From Pseudomonas serboccidentalis (GTDB lineage Bacteria; Pseudomonadota; Gammaproteobacteria; Pseudomonadales; Pseudomonadaceae): DNA of 64,000 nt. A program made the position numbers and the translations under genes. Below, one piece after another: positions 25,717 through 33,923 of the stretch; within the stretch, counting starts at the first letter, position 1; every line of letters begins with the position of its first letter. The DNA lies in NCBI RefSeq assembly GCF_028830055.1, contig NZ_CP101655.1, positions 3,792,553 to 3,856,552 on the forward strand, in the 5' to 3' direction. Under the pieces are notes generated by a model. The model saw nothing but the letters and a program-made list of their open reading frames with translations, ran no database searches and had not been told where the DNA came from.

Positions 25717-27632
25717 AAAGCCTGGTCCTGCTGCTCGGTCTCGGCCTGTCGCTGAACGCCTTTGCCGCGTCGATGCGCTGGGGCGAGATCCGCGACGGCA
25801 GCCTGTATCTGCAAACCGATCGACCGGACACTGTGACCGTGCGCTGGACGCCGGCCTGGCAAGCCGACGCCAACGAAGAGCACCTGTACCTGCTCGACGG
25901 CCAGGGCAAATTGCAAGGCGAACGGTTGATCAAGGCCAGCGAAACCCGTGGCACCCAGAGCTGGCCGTTGCTGCCGGGCGCCGCCAGTTATCGCCTGGAA
26001 ATCCCCGGCTACAGCTTCCGTAACTACCGAGTGGAACACGATGACCACACCGTGGCACTGTTCGAACCGGCCAAAGTGCATTTCAGCGTCCAGACGCAGA
26101 ATGGCGACGAGCTGTATTTCAAGGTCGCGCCGGGGGAACACGCGGTGCTGGCCGGCAAGTTTCATGGCGGAGTCAGCGCGCTATCGGCGCAACGGGTTGG
26201 CGATGACCAGCCACTGACACTGGCACTCAAACCCTACCGCGCCTATTGGCAGTTCGATCAAGTGGCGTTGCCGGTCAGCGCGCGCGAACAGATCTGGCGC
26301 CTGCGTCTGCAAGGCAGCGGCAAAGCGGCGTTCTGGCTCGACGGCACGGCCAATCGGTTTGCGCAGAATCCGCAGCAGCTGCAAACCCTGCGCGAGGACC
26401 CCGGCCAGACCCGTTTGACCCTGCACGACAAAATCCTCGGCCGCACACCGGATCTGGGTATCGCCTTGCCCTACGTGCTGCCGCCCGTCGCCAGCCATGC
26501 CGCGCTGGATGCGCTGAAACCGACGGCGGCCAGTTACTACACCTTTGTCGATGTCACGGCGAAGAACCCGCATTTCGAAGACGCGTTCCGCGAGGTTTAT
26601 CAGGATCGCTTCGGCATCAAACAGGACATCACCCTGCTTGCCGGCAGTCAGCGCCAGGCTGATTTGCGCGCCGACGTGCAAAGCAATAATGGCCTCGACG
26701 CCTGGCTCGCCGGCACTCGGGCATTGGGCGGTAAAGGCACGCACTACATCGGGTTTGCCGACGAGCCGAACCTCAACTATTCGAGCTTCGAGCAATACCG
26801 GGCGATTTTCGCCAACATGGCCCGGCAGGTGCGCAGCGATCCGGCGAACGCCAAAGCCGGGGTGCGCATCGCCATGCCGGCCAGCTCACGACTGGTCAAC
26901 GGACCGTTCGCCGACAACGCGGCGAACAAGCGCGGCATCGATTGGGCGCGGCGCTTGCTGAGCGAATCCGCCGATCAGGTCGATGCGCTGGCGTGGCACG
27001 AATGGATGATCCGCGACCTGCTCGCCACCCGCGTCTACCGCGACAGCGTGCGCCGCGCAGCCGAACTGGTGGGCCTCGACGCCCACGGCCAACCGCGCAA
27101 AGCCTTGCTGCTGGATCAGACCAATCTGTCCAGCGGCTCCAGCCTCAGCCCCTACGATCAGGAAACCCACTACGCCTCGCTGTGGTGGGCCTCGGTGGTG
27201 ATCAACGCTTCGCAGGACGGTTTGCTGAGCATGCTCAACTGGTTTCAGGCCGCCGACGAGCCGCAGTACCCCAAGGGCATGTTGCGGGTGTTGGGCGATG
27301 ATCGCTTCGAGCTGAAACCGGTGGGGCTGGCCCAGCAGTTCATCGCGCAGCACTGGCTGCATCAGGTGTTGTGGCTGGAGAACGATGCGTTTGAAGTCGA
27401 TGTGCTGGCAATGGCCGGTAACGGCCGGCGTGGCCTGCTCGGCGTGAACAAGGGCACACGTCTGCAGCGTGTCGAACTGGACGGCGCCAAGTGCCCGCTG
27501 AACCAGGGGGCATTGCGTTATTTCGGCGCGGACAACCGCAGCCGCGACGCGCCGTTTGCGTGCCAGGACGGGCGCGTGCGTTTCGAGCTGCCAGGGCAGA
27601 CCTTGTTTGCTCTCGGTTGGAGCGCCTCATGA
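25713..27632 (+). CDS. secreted glycoside-hydrolase-like protein of the polysaccharide locus
   Basis: The 639-residue product has a Sec signal (MKSLVLLLGLGLSLNAFA-AS), an N-terminal beta-rich region (residues 20-240) and a probable (beta/alpha)8 domain (about 265-540). HYIGFADEPNLNYSSF places Glu351 in a DEPN motif, the position of the acid/base Glu in clan GH-A enzymes such as GH39. Further on, HEWMIRDLL and KALLLDQTNLSS (Asp468) lie where the nucleophile strands would be, but the usual nucleophile Glu is not obvious. A periplasmic glycosidase is expected in such loci to trim or clear polymer, as PslG does. The ATG overlaps the flippase stop. Family membership is inferred, not certain. Confidence 0.75.
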   Translation: MKSLVLLLGLGLSLNAFAASMRWGEIRDGSLYLQTDRPDTVTVRWTPAWQADANEEHLYLLDGQGKLQGERLIKASETRGTQSWPLLPGAASYRLEIPGYSFRNYRVEHDDHTVALFEPAKVHFSVQTQNGDELYFKVAPGEHAVLAGKFHGGVSALSAQRVGDDQPLTLALKPYRAYWQFDQVALPVSAREQIWRLRLQGSGKAAFWLDGTANRFAQNPQQLQTLREDPGQTRLTLHDKILGRTPDLGIALPYVLPPVASHAALDALKPTAASYYTFVDVTAKNPHFEDAFREVYQDRFGIKQDITLLAGSQRQADLRADVQSNNGLDAWLAGTRALGGKGTHYIGFADEPNLNYSSFEQYRAIFANMARQVRSDPANAKAGVRIAMPASSRLVNGPFADNAANKRGIDWARRLLSESADQVDALAWHEWMIRDLLATRVYRDSVRRAAELVGLDAHGQPRKALLLDQTNLSSGSSLSPYDQETHYASLWWASVVINASQDGLLSMLNWFQAADEPQYPKGMLRVLGDDRFELKPVGLAQQFIAQHWLHQVLWLENDAFEVDVLAMAGNGRRGLLGVNKGTRLQRVELDGAKCPLNQGALRYFGADNRSRDAPFACQDGRVRFELPGQTLFALGWSAS

Positions 27633-27699
27633 CTCGTTTATTCATGTTCTACCGCGCTGGTCGCTGGCCGCGCGATGCATGTCACCAGGAGCAAAGACC

Positions 27700-28389
27700 A
27701 TGAGCATTGTGCAAAAAATCAGTCAACACATTAAGCAAAAAGGCTTGCGCACCACCCTCGGCAAGGCCTGGAAGCACTACGTGCTTTCCCATCAGGAACT
27801 GCTGTGGATGGAACGCGACCTGGTCAGTCCAGTACCGCCGCATAGCCTCAGGCCCTATCCACCCGTGCGGTCGGTGAGGATCACTGCCGACAATGCCAGC
27901 GCTTTCGCCCGCTATTTCGGCGACCGCGTCGCAACCATGGCCGAGCTGGCCAATGAAGGCCACACCGGGCTCATGTATCTGGACGATCAGGGCGATGCCA
28001 TAGGGTTCATTTGGGGCAGCAAGCGCGACTATTTCGACCGGCATTACTACGGGTGCCTGTTCCCGGTGAAACCTGGCGAATTCTTCGAATTCGGCGGCGA
28101 GCTGACGCGTCCCTTCTGGGGCACCGAACTGTCGGTAGACGTGCAACTGGAACTGTGGAAAGCCATGGCTGACCAGGGCTGCGACAAGGTGGTGGACGTC
28201 TGCGAGTTCCACAACATCCCGGCGCTCAAACTGCACCTGCGCATGGGTTACACCGAGCAAGGCCGGATCATGAACATCTACACCCTGTTCGGTCGCTGGC
28301 GCTTCTACCGCGAAACCCGCTACAGCGGCTCGCGGCTCGATGCGCTACGCAAACCATCCCGTCCATCTGTCCCAGCAACGGCGGCCTGA
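27700..28389 (+). CDS. GNAT-family N-acetyltransferase
   Basis: The 229-residue protein begins at the ATG preceded by CCAGGAGC (27700). The middle shows a degenerate GNAT fold: GLMYLDDQGDAIGFIWGSK as the central strand pair and DKVVDVCEFHNIPALKLHLRMGY as the acetyl-CoA-proximal helix region. The typical Q/RxxGxG/A loop is not clear. It lies 67 nt after the glycosidase-like gene and 4 nt before the next acyltransferase gene, inside the locus. It probably acylates an amino sugar precursor or lipid-linked repeat. Confidence 0.75.
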   Translation: MSIVQKISQHIKQKGLRTTLGKAWKHYVLSHQELLWMERDLVSPVPPHSLRPYPPVRSVRITADNASAFARYFGDRVATMAELANEGHTGLMYLDDQGDAIGFIWGSKRDYFDRHYYGCLFPVKPGEFFEFGGELTRPFWGTELSVDVQLELWKAMADQGCDKVVDVCEFHNIPALKLHLRMGYTEQGRIMNIYTLFGRWRFYRETRYSGSRLDALRKPSRPSVPATAA

Positions 28390-28393
28390 CCCC

Positions 28394-29578
28394 ATGGCGG
28401 CGCGATTCGAATGGCGCACTTCACTGTGCGCCGCCGACTTCCCGGCGGCAGCCTACGAAGCGCTGCGCCTGAGCGTGGCGGACCACACACCGTTCAACAA
28501 CCTCGGCTGGTTGCGTGCAGCAGAGCTGACCCTGGCCCAGGGTGAGTGCCTGCACATTCTGCTGGGTTGGGAAGCTGACGAATTGCGCCTGTGCCTGCCG
28601 CTGATAACGGGACGCGAGCGCTTTGCCGGGGTACCGTTCCGGGTCCTGCATCATCTGGGCTATCCGTTGGCCGACCGTCTGGCGCTGCTGTCGTTGCTCG
28701 ACGGCGCAGCGATGCGCCAGGCCTTGCGGCTGATCCGCCAACGGTTACCTCACGCGCTGCTGCAACTCAACGAATTGTCCGAACCGGCGGGGGAAGAAAG
28801 CGCCCTCACCCCATGGATGGCCGCCAGTTCCACCGGTGAACGACGCCTGAGCTGTCGGGTGCCGGTGCACCTGATCAGCGAGGCGGATCATCAGGAAGTC
28901 TCCGGCGACCCGCGCTACAAACTGCGCCGCGCGCGCAAACGGATTGCCGCATGTGGCGCCGAGGTGCGGCGCATCACCCCTGATGCGCTGAGCATGCCGC
29001 CATTGCTGAAAGTGATCCGCGAAGTCGAAGCGGTGAGCTGGAAAGGTGATGAAGGTGTGGGGATTTTTGCCAGCAAACGCAGCCGGCAATGGATCGAAAA
29101 TGCCTTCACCGCCCTCGCCGCCCAAGGACTGGTCCGCGTGGTTACGCTGGAACTCGACGGACGCTGCATCAGCTACCGCCTCGGCCTGCTCGAACAGGAC
29201 CGACTGTACGACTACAACCTCGCGTTCCTGCCGCAATACGCCGATCTGGGCAGCGGCCGGGTGCTGCTGGAGGAATGGATTCGCTGGGGGCTGGACGAGC
29301 ACTGGCGCTGGATCGATGCCTCGCGGGTCAGCCTGGAAAACTCCAGCCATCAACTGCATGAACGCATGACCGGACAACTGGAACACTGGCGCTGGAGCTT
29401 CTATTCCTGGCGCCCCAGCGGCCTGCTGCTGGGGCTGGGGTTGCGCCTCTGGCATCACTTGAAACCGACTGTGCAGCAATGGCGGGCACGGCGTGCGGCC
29501 ACACCCGCAGCGGCGCCCACACCTGTCGTCATCACCACGGAGGGCGATCATGCCGCGCCAAGTCATAGTCAACGCTGA
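28394..29578 (+). CDS. GNAT_6/BioF2-like (CelD-type) acyltransferase
   Basis: The 394-residue protein resembles the CelD/BcsL-type GNAT acyltransferases common in polysaccharide loci. The N-terminal half has TPFNNLGWLRAAEL and LRLCLPLITGRERF; the C-terminal half has CISYRLGLLEQDRLYDYN, LGSGRVLLEEWIRWGLD and WRWIDASRVSLE. No signal peptide is present. A 28-residue Ala/Pro/Thr-rich tail follows the domain. It overlaps the following deacetylase gene by 29 nt. Likely role: acylation of a sugar in the exported polymer. Confidence 0.8.
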   Translation: MAARFEWRTSLCAADFPAAAYEALRLSVADHTPFNNLGWLRAAELTLAQGECLHILLGWEADELRLCLPLITGRERFAGVPFRVLHHLGYPLADRLALLSLLDGAAMRQALRLIRQRLPHALLQLNELSEPAGEESALTPWMAASSTGERRLSCRVPVHLISEADHQEVSGDPRYKLRRARKRIAACGAEVRRITPDALSMPPLLKVIREVEAVSWKGDEGVGIFASKRSRQWIENAFTALAAQGLVRVVTLELDGRCISYRLGLLEQDRLYDYNLAFLPQYADLGSGRVLLEEWIRWGLDEHWRWIDASRVSLENSSHQLHERMTGQLEHWRWSFYSWRPSGLLLGLGLRLWHHLKPTVQQWRARRAATPAAAPTPVVITTEGDHAAPSHSQR

Positions 29579-30341
29579 CGATTTCGGTTTGAGCCCGAAC
29601 GAAAACGAGGTGATCTTCGCAGCGTTTCAGGCCGGGGTCATCAGCAGCGCCACCGCCATGGCCAACATGCCTGCATTCGAAGCGGCCTGCGCCATGGCCC
29701 GGCATGCTTCGCTGCAAGGTCGGGTCGGGTTGCATTTCAACCTGACGTACGGCCGGCCGCTGAGTGCCTCGATTCTGCGCCGTCGCACCTTCTGCGACGG
29801 CCACGGCGTGTTTGATCTGAGTCTGCCGCGTCACAGCCTGTGGCTGAACCGTGAAGATCGCGACGCGGTGCGCGAAGAGCTGCAGGCGCAGTGGCAACGC
29901 TGTGTCGAGCACGGCGTGCGGCCGAGCCATATCGACTCGCATCAGCACGTGCACAACATCTGGCCGATCGGCGAAATCGTCGCCCGGTTTGCCGCCCGCC
30001 AAGGCGTGCCGATTCGCCTGGCGCGCAATCTGGGACAAAACCTCAGCTTGCCCAAACGCGTATTCAAAGGCTTGCTCAACTGGCGTTTGCAAAGTCTGGC
30101 CGGGGCCACGGCGGACTATGTGTGCACGCCAGTGGACCTGCGCAACGCCCCCGCACCGACCGACGGCGTGCTGGAAATCGTCGCCCACCCGAATCAGCTC
30201 GGGAGCGATTTCGGTGATGCCTACCTCAACCCCGGCGAATCCCTGAGCCGCGTGCTGGAACAACGGCTGACGGGTGTGCCACGGGTTTCCTATGCCGATC
30301 TGAACAAGGATTTCCCACGGGGTGCTGCGGCACTCGATTGA
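29550..30341 (+). CDS. ChbG/HpnK (YdjC-like) family deacetylase
   Basis: The 263-residue protein has the YdjC signatures: VIVNADDFGLSP at the N-terminus (metal Asp residues about 9-10), GLHFNLTYGRPLS around residue 60, and PSHIDSHQHVHN around residue 125 supplying His ligands. The family removes N-acetyl groups from chito-oligosaccharides or lipid-linked GlcNAc. No signal peptide is present, so a cytoplasmic acetylated sugar intermediate is the likely substrate. The ATG at 29550 follows GGAGGGC inside the preceding gene. It is the last gene of the locus; a REP pair follows 39 nt later. Confidence 0.88.
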   Translation: MPRQVIVNADDFGLSPNENEVIFAAFQAGVISSATAMANMPAFEAACAMARHASLQGRVGLHFNLTYGRPLSASILRRRTFCDGHGVFDLSLPRHSLWLNREDRDAVREELQAQWQRCVEHGVRPSHIDSHQHVHNIWPIGEIVARFAARQGVPIRLARNLGQNLSLPKRVFKGLLNWRLQSLAGATADYVCTPVDLRNAPAPTDGVLEIVAHPNQLGSDFGDAYLNPGESLSRVLEQRLTGVPRVSYADLNKDFPRGAAALD

Positions 30342-30379
30342 GCTTGATTCAACTTGGGAATCTACGGCGGCAGTGATGC

Positions 30380-30460
30380 CTCATCGCGAGCAGGCTCACT
30401 CCTACAGTGGTTTTGTGGACGACGCCAATCAACGGTAGGAGTGAGCCTGCTCGCGATGAG
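30380..30460. repeat. REP-type inverted pair, class B
   Basis: Facing copies of CTCATCGCGAGCAGGCTCAC and its complement flank a 30-nt centre. The pair sits between the converging ends of the polysaccharide locus and the methyltransferase gene, where it may limit readthrough or protect mRNA 3' ends. Confidence 0.85.
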
Positions 30461-30482
30461 TCCAGTCGGGGCAACAAAAATC

Positions 30483-31289
30483 TCAGGCCTTGCTGGCGAC
30501 CAGGGTGAAGCACAGCGGCATCTGCGCTGGCTGATTCAGGTACTGGTCATACACTTCTTCCCGATTCGAATGCGGGTATTCCTTGAAGTGCGCGATGTTC
30601 AGACCGGCCGCGATGGCGCCGCTGAAGATTGCGCCGAGGGTGTGCACAAACCAGTAGGACTTGGCCGCCTGCTGCTCGACCTTGCCGACGTAGACAATCG
30701 GCTCTTCCTGCACGAATGGCTCGGCGCGAAAGTAAGAGCTGACGAGGCGATACGGGTCTTCGCCGTCGGGGTCGACCATTTCCAGAAACGGATGGGTTTC
30801 GTAGATCACCAGTTTGCCGCCCGGCTTGAGGGTCAAGGCGACATGACGGAAGAATTCGCCGATGTCGGGCATCCAGTTGAGGACGCCGATGGTGATCAAC
30901 GCCACGTCGAAACGGCTGTGCAACGAGGCCGGCAGGTGATGGATATCGCTTTCGATGAACTCGGCGTTGTGTGGCGAACGCTGGCTCAATTCGCGAGCCT
31001 GTTCGAGGAAGGCGCTCGACTGATCGACGCCCACCACCGTCCGCGCACCAAGGGCAAACAGCGACAGGCTTTCACGACCGTTGTTGCAACCGAGTTGAAT
31101 CACCTCTTGACCATCCACGCCAACCTGCTCCAGCAGGCCGCGCAGGGTGTCGTCGAGGCAAGAGAAATCAGCCTGTGACACGTCGCTCAAGAGCGTTTGC
31201 CATTCCGCCGATTCACGGTGATGGCGAGCGGAATCGTTCCACGCCTGTCGATTGCTGTCGATGGCGGTTTTATTGTTGGGCACTTCCAT
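30483..31289 (-). CDS. class I SAM-dependent methyltransferase
   Basis: The 268-residue protein has the SAM-binding motif VIQLGCNNGRESLSLFALG (about residues 63-81; Gly-x-Asn-x-Gly variant), the acidic strand-2 end VVGVDQS and the motif II/III segments FDVALITIGVLNW and LKPGGKLVIYETHP. It is a soluble small-molecule-type methyltransferase; the substrate is unknown. The ATG at 31289 follows GGAGTGC and is preferred to an upstream in-frame start at 31478, which would add text overlapping a REP element. It is transcribed toward the polysaccharide locus. Confidence 0.88.
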   Translation of the reverse strand: MEVPNNKTAIDSNRQAWNDSARHHRESAEWQTLLSDVSQADFSCLDDTLRGLLEQVGVDGQEVIQLGCNNGRESLSLFALGARTVVGVDQSSAFLEQARELSQRSPHNAEFIESDIHHLPASLHSRFDVALITIGVLNWMPDIGEFFRHVALTLKPGGKLVIYETHPFLEMVDPDGEDPYRLVSSYFRAEPFVQEEPIVYVGKVEQQAAKSYWFVHTLGAIFSGAIAAGLNIAHFKEYPHSNREEVYDQYLNQPAQMPLCFTLVASKA

Positions 31290-31686
31290 GGCGCACTCCG
31301 GTACTGCTCGTGATTGAGCGGTGCCAAGTCTAGAACAGCCCGATCGATACGGTTGTTGCGACTTTGTAAGCCGCACCGTGGATCCATTGTGCGAGCCTGC
31401 TCGCGAAGGCGTCGGTACAGCCAACCTGCGCTTTCGCGAGCAGGCTCGCTGCCACAGGGGGTTATGCGGTGGGCTCAACGTTATCCAGCGCCTTGTTCAC
31501 CGCCAGCTCACCGAGCATGACCACTTTGCGCTCTCAAAACCATCGGATTTCCAGGCCCGGTCGCTGATTTGGCAGCGACCAACACAGGCTAGAGACCGGA
31601 CGTCCGACGGACAACCTGAAAACAGCGTGGGAAGCTTCCGCTTTTCCTTCACAACCTTTAAACATCCCGAATTGAAATACACCCCC
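31290..31686. other. intergenic region without a gene, containing a class B REP pair
   Basis: About 400 nt separate the methyltransferase start from the LysR 3' end. The left part must carry the methyltransferase promoter. A REP pair lies at 31389-31456. The rest shows no coding frame of normal composition on either strand. Confidence 0.6.
31389..31456. repeat. REP-type inverted pair, class B
   Basis: GTGCGAGCCTGCTCGCGAAGG faces CTTTCGCGAGCAGGCTCGCTGC (19-20 nt cores) across a short spacer, upstream of the methyltransferase. Confidence 0.8.
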
Positions 31687-31768
31687 TGTAGGAGCTGCCG
31701 CAGGCTGCGATCTTTTGATCCTGCTTTTAATCAGAATCAAAAGATCGCAGCCTGCGGCAGCTCCTACA
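31687..31768. repeat. REP-type inverted pair, class A
   Basis: Two facing class A units (TGTAGGAGCTGCCGCAGGC and complement). The right arm overlaps the 3' end of the LysR gene: the TAG stop of that gene (31764-31766) is formed by the CTCCTACA end of the repeat. Confidence 0.85.
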
Positions 31769-32666
31769 GAGAGTTGGTGGTTGTCGAATTGAGGCGTTCG
31801 CGCAAAAACTCCACCAGCGCCTGCACCGGGCGTGAGGCCTGGCGATGCTGCGGATACACCGCCGACAGGGTCAGCGGTTCAGGGCGGTAGTCGTCGAGCA
31901 CCGGCAGCAGTCGCCCGTCGTTCAGCGCCGCGCCAACGATGAACGTCGGCAGATAGGTAATCCCCATCCCCTGCACCGCCGCGTCCCTGAGCAACTCGCC
32001 GTTGTTCACGCGCATGCGTCCGGTGACGTTCACCAGCAGCGGTTTGCCCTGCCCCGCATCGAAGCGCCATTGCACCGAACGACCATGGCCATACGGCAGG
32101 CAGTCGTGGCCGTGCAGGTCTTCGGGTTTGAGCGGCGTACCGCGTTCGGCCAGGTACGCCGGGCTGGCGCAGTACACCCGTTCGATGGAGGCAAGGCGCC
32201 GGGCGATCAGCGTCGAGTCTTCCAGCACACCGATGCGCAACGCCAGGTCGTAGCCTTCGCCGAGCAGGTCCACCGGGCGGTCGCTCAAGTCCACTTCCAC
32301 GGTGACCTCACGATAGCGCTGCAGGAACAGCGGCAGCAGGCAGCCCAGATGCGCCACCGCAAACGACAGCGGTGCACTGACGCGAATGGTGCCGCGCGGC
32401 TCGGCGGTCTGCCCTGCGATGCCTTGCTCGACCTGTTCGACTTCACCCAGCAGACGCAGCGCCGATTCGTAATAACTCTGGCCCAGTGGCGTGACGTCGA
32501 GGCGCCGGGTCGAGCGGTTCAACAACCGCACCCCGAGGCGCTCTTCAAGTTGCATCAACCGACGGCTGACGAATTGCTTGGACAGGCCCAACTGATCAGC
32601 CGCCGCCGTAAAGCTGCCGGAGTCCATGACTTGGCAAAAAATACGCATGTCTTCGAACGGGTTCAT
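31764..32666 (-). CDS. LysR-family transcriptional regulator
   Basis: The 300-residue protein has the N-terminal winged helix-turn-helix (DMRIFCQVMDSGSFTAAADQ, LSKQFVSRRLMQLEERLG; residues 5-60) and the effector-binding domain (GTIRVSAPLSFAVAHLG onward). The sub-group is the one that begins MNPFEDMRIF, common among LysR regulators of enzymes and efflux. The ATG at 32666 is preferred to a GTG two codons upstream. It is divergent from the esterase gene at 32796 and probably controls it. Its stop codon lies inside a REP arm. Confidence 0.92.
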   Translation of the reverse strand: MNPFEDMRIFCQVMDSGSFTAAADQLGLSKQFVSRRLMQLEERLGVRLLNRSTRRLDVTPLGQSYYESALRLLGEVEQVEQGIAGQTAEPRGTIRVSAPLSFAVAHLGCLLPLFLQRYREVTVEVDLSDRPVDLLGEGYDLALRIGVLEDSTLIARRLASIERVYCASPAYLAERGTPLKPEDLHGHDCLPYGHGRSVQWRFDAGQGKPLLVNVTGRMRVNNGELLRDAAVQGMGITYLPTFIVGAALNDGRLLPVLDDYRPEPLTLSAVYPQHRQASRPVQALVEFLRERLNSTTTNSL

Positions 32667-32795
32667 TGTCACTCTCTGGTGGACAGTTAAACGCTTTATA
32701 GCCGCTTTTTCACTTTTCGACAGCTCATTAATCTGTGCTCACGGTTTGAACACAACCCAACAACACACAACAAACTCTCGAAAAAGGAATTGCGC

Positions 32796-33815
32796 ATGAA
32801 CATCAAACAAACCCTGACCGCGTCCCTCCTCGCCCTGTCCATCGGCAACGCCTTCGCCGCCGGCAGCCCGGGTGTCGAACACAATACCCAGGCCTTCCTC
32901 GAAGCGCTCGCCGCCGGCGGTGGCAAACCGCTGGAGCAACTGAGCCCGAAAGAGGCCCGTGCGGTGCTGACCGGTGCTCAGGCCTCGGTGAAAGTCGACC
33001 TGTCCGGGGTTGAAGTCAGCGACAAGGCGATCAAGGTCGATGGCCAGACGATCAACCTCAAAGTGGTGCGCCCGGCCAAGGTCAAAGGTGAGTTGCCAGT
33101 GTTCATGTTTTTCCACGGCGGCGGTTGGGTGTTGGGCGATTACCCGACGCACCAGCGCCTGATTCGTGATCTGGTGGTGGGCTCCGGCGCTGTCGCGGTG
33201 TACGTCGATTACACGCCGTCGCCGGAAGCGCAGTACCCGACGGCGATCAATCAGGCTTACGCCGCGACAAAATGGGTGGCCGAAAACGGCAAGCAGATTG
33301 GTGTCGATGGCAAGCGACTGGCGGTGGCCGGTAACAGTGTCGGCGGCAACATGGCGGCGGTCGTGGCGCTGATGGCCAAGGAACAGAACACCCCGGCGCT
33401 GCGCTTCCAGTTGCTGATGTGGCCGGTGACCAATGCGCAGTTCGACGACGGCTCGTACCAGCAGTTTGCCGAGGGCCATTTCCTCACCAAGGGCATGATG
33501 CAGTGGTTCTGGGACAGCTACACCACCAACCCGGCCGAGCGTAGCCAGATCCACGCCTCGCCGTTGAACGCCAGCGCCGAACAGCTCAAGGGCTTGCCCG
33601 CAGCGCTGGTGCAGACCGCCGAGTTCGACGTGTTGCGCGATGAAGGCGAAGGCTACGCACGGCATCTGGATGCGGCCGGCGTGCCGGTGACGTCGGTGCG
33701 TTACAACGGGATGATTCATGACTTTGGCTTGCTCAATCCGCTGAGTCAGATTCCGGAAGTGAAAGCGGCCGTGCGGCAGGCGGCGGCTGAGTTGAAAACG
33801 CATCTGAACCCTTAA
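32796..33815 (+). CDS. secreted alpha/beta hydrolase, hormone-sensitive-lipase (HSL) family esterase
   Basis: The 339-residue product has a Sec signal (MNIKQTLTASLLALSIGNAFA-AG). The HSL oxyanion motif is FFHGGGWVLGDY (His107 onward). The nucleophile elbow is GNSVGG with Ser181, a variant of the usual GDSAGG. The Asp and His of the triad are expected in FDVLRDEGE and IHDFGLL. It should be a periplasmic or secreted carboxylesterase/lipase. An AAAGGAA site decides the ATG at 32796 over a TTG two codons upstream. It is divergent from the LysR gene 129 nt away, the usual arrangement for a regulated target. Confidence 0.92.
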   Translation: MNIKQTLTASLLALSIGNAFAAGSPGVEHNTQAFLEALAAGGGKPLEQLSPKEARAVLTGAQASVKVDLSGVEVSDKAIKVDGQTINLKVVRPAKVKGELPVFMFFHGGGWVLGDYPTHQRLIRDLVVGSGAVAVYVDYTPSPEAQYPTAINQAYAATKWVAENGKQIGVDGKRLAVAGNSVGGNMAAVVALMAKEQNTPALRFQLLMWPVTNAQFDDGSYQQFAEGHFLTKGMMQWFWDSYTTNPAERSQIHASPLNASAEQLKGLPAALVQTAEFDVLRDEGEGYARHLDAAGVPVTSVRYNGMIHDFGLLNPLSQIPEVKAAVRQAAAELKTHLNP

Positions 33816-33820
33816 AAGCA

Positions 33821-33896
33821 AAAGATCGCAGCCTGCGGCAGCTCCTACCTTGGAATGCATTTCCCTGTAGGAGCTGCCGCAGGCTGCGATCTTTTT
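33821..33896. repeat. REP-type inverted pair, class A
   Basis: AAAGATCGCAGCCTGCGGCAG and its facing complement surround a 20-nt centre between the esterase stop and the MscS-type gene. The element lies immediately upstream of the latter's start. Confidence 0.85.
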
Positions 33897-33923
33897 TCTC
33901 AGCCGCATCGCAGAGTCCCGATC

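Noticed and set aside
27629..27703. 24-codon frame between the glycosidase-like and GNAT genes (ATGA overlap)
   Set aside because: It is short and without resemblance to any protein; it may only provide translational coupling.
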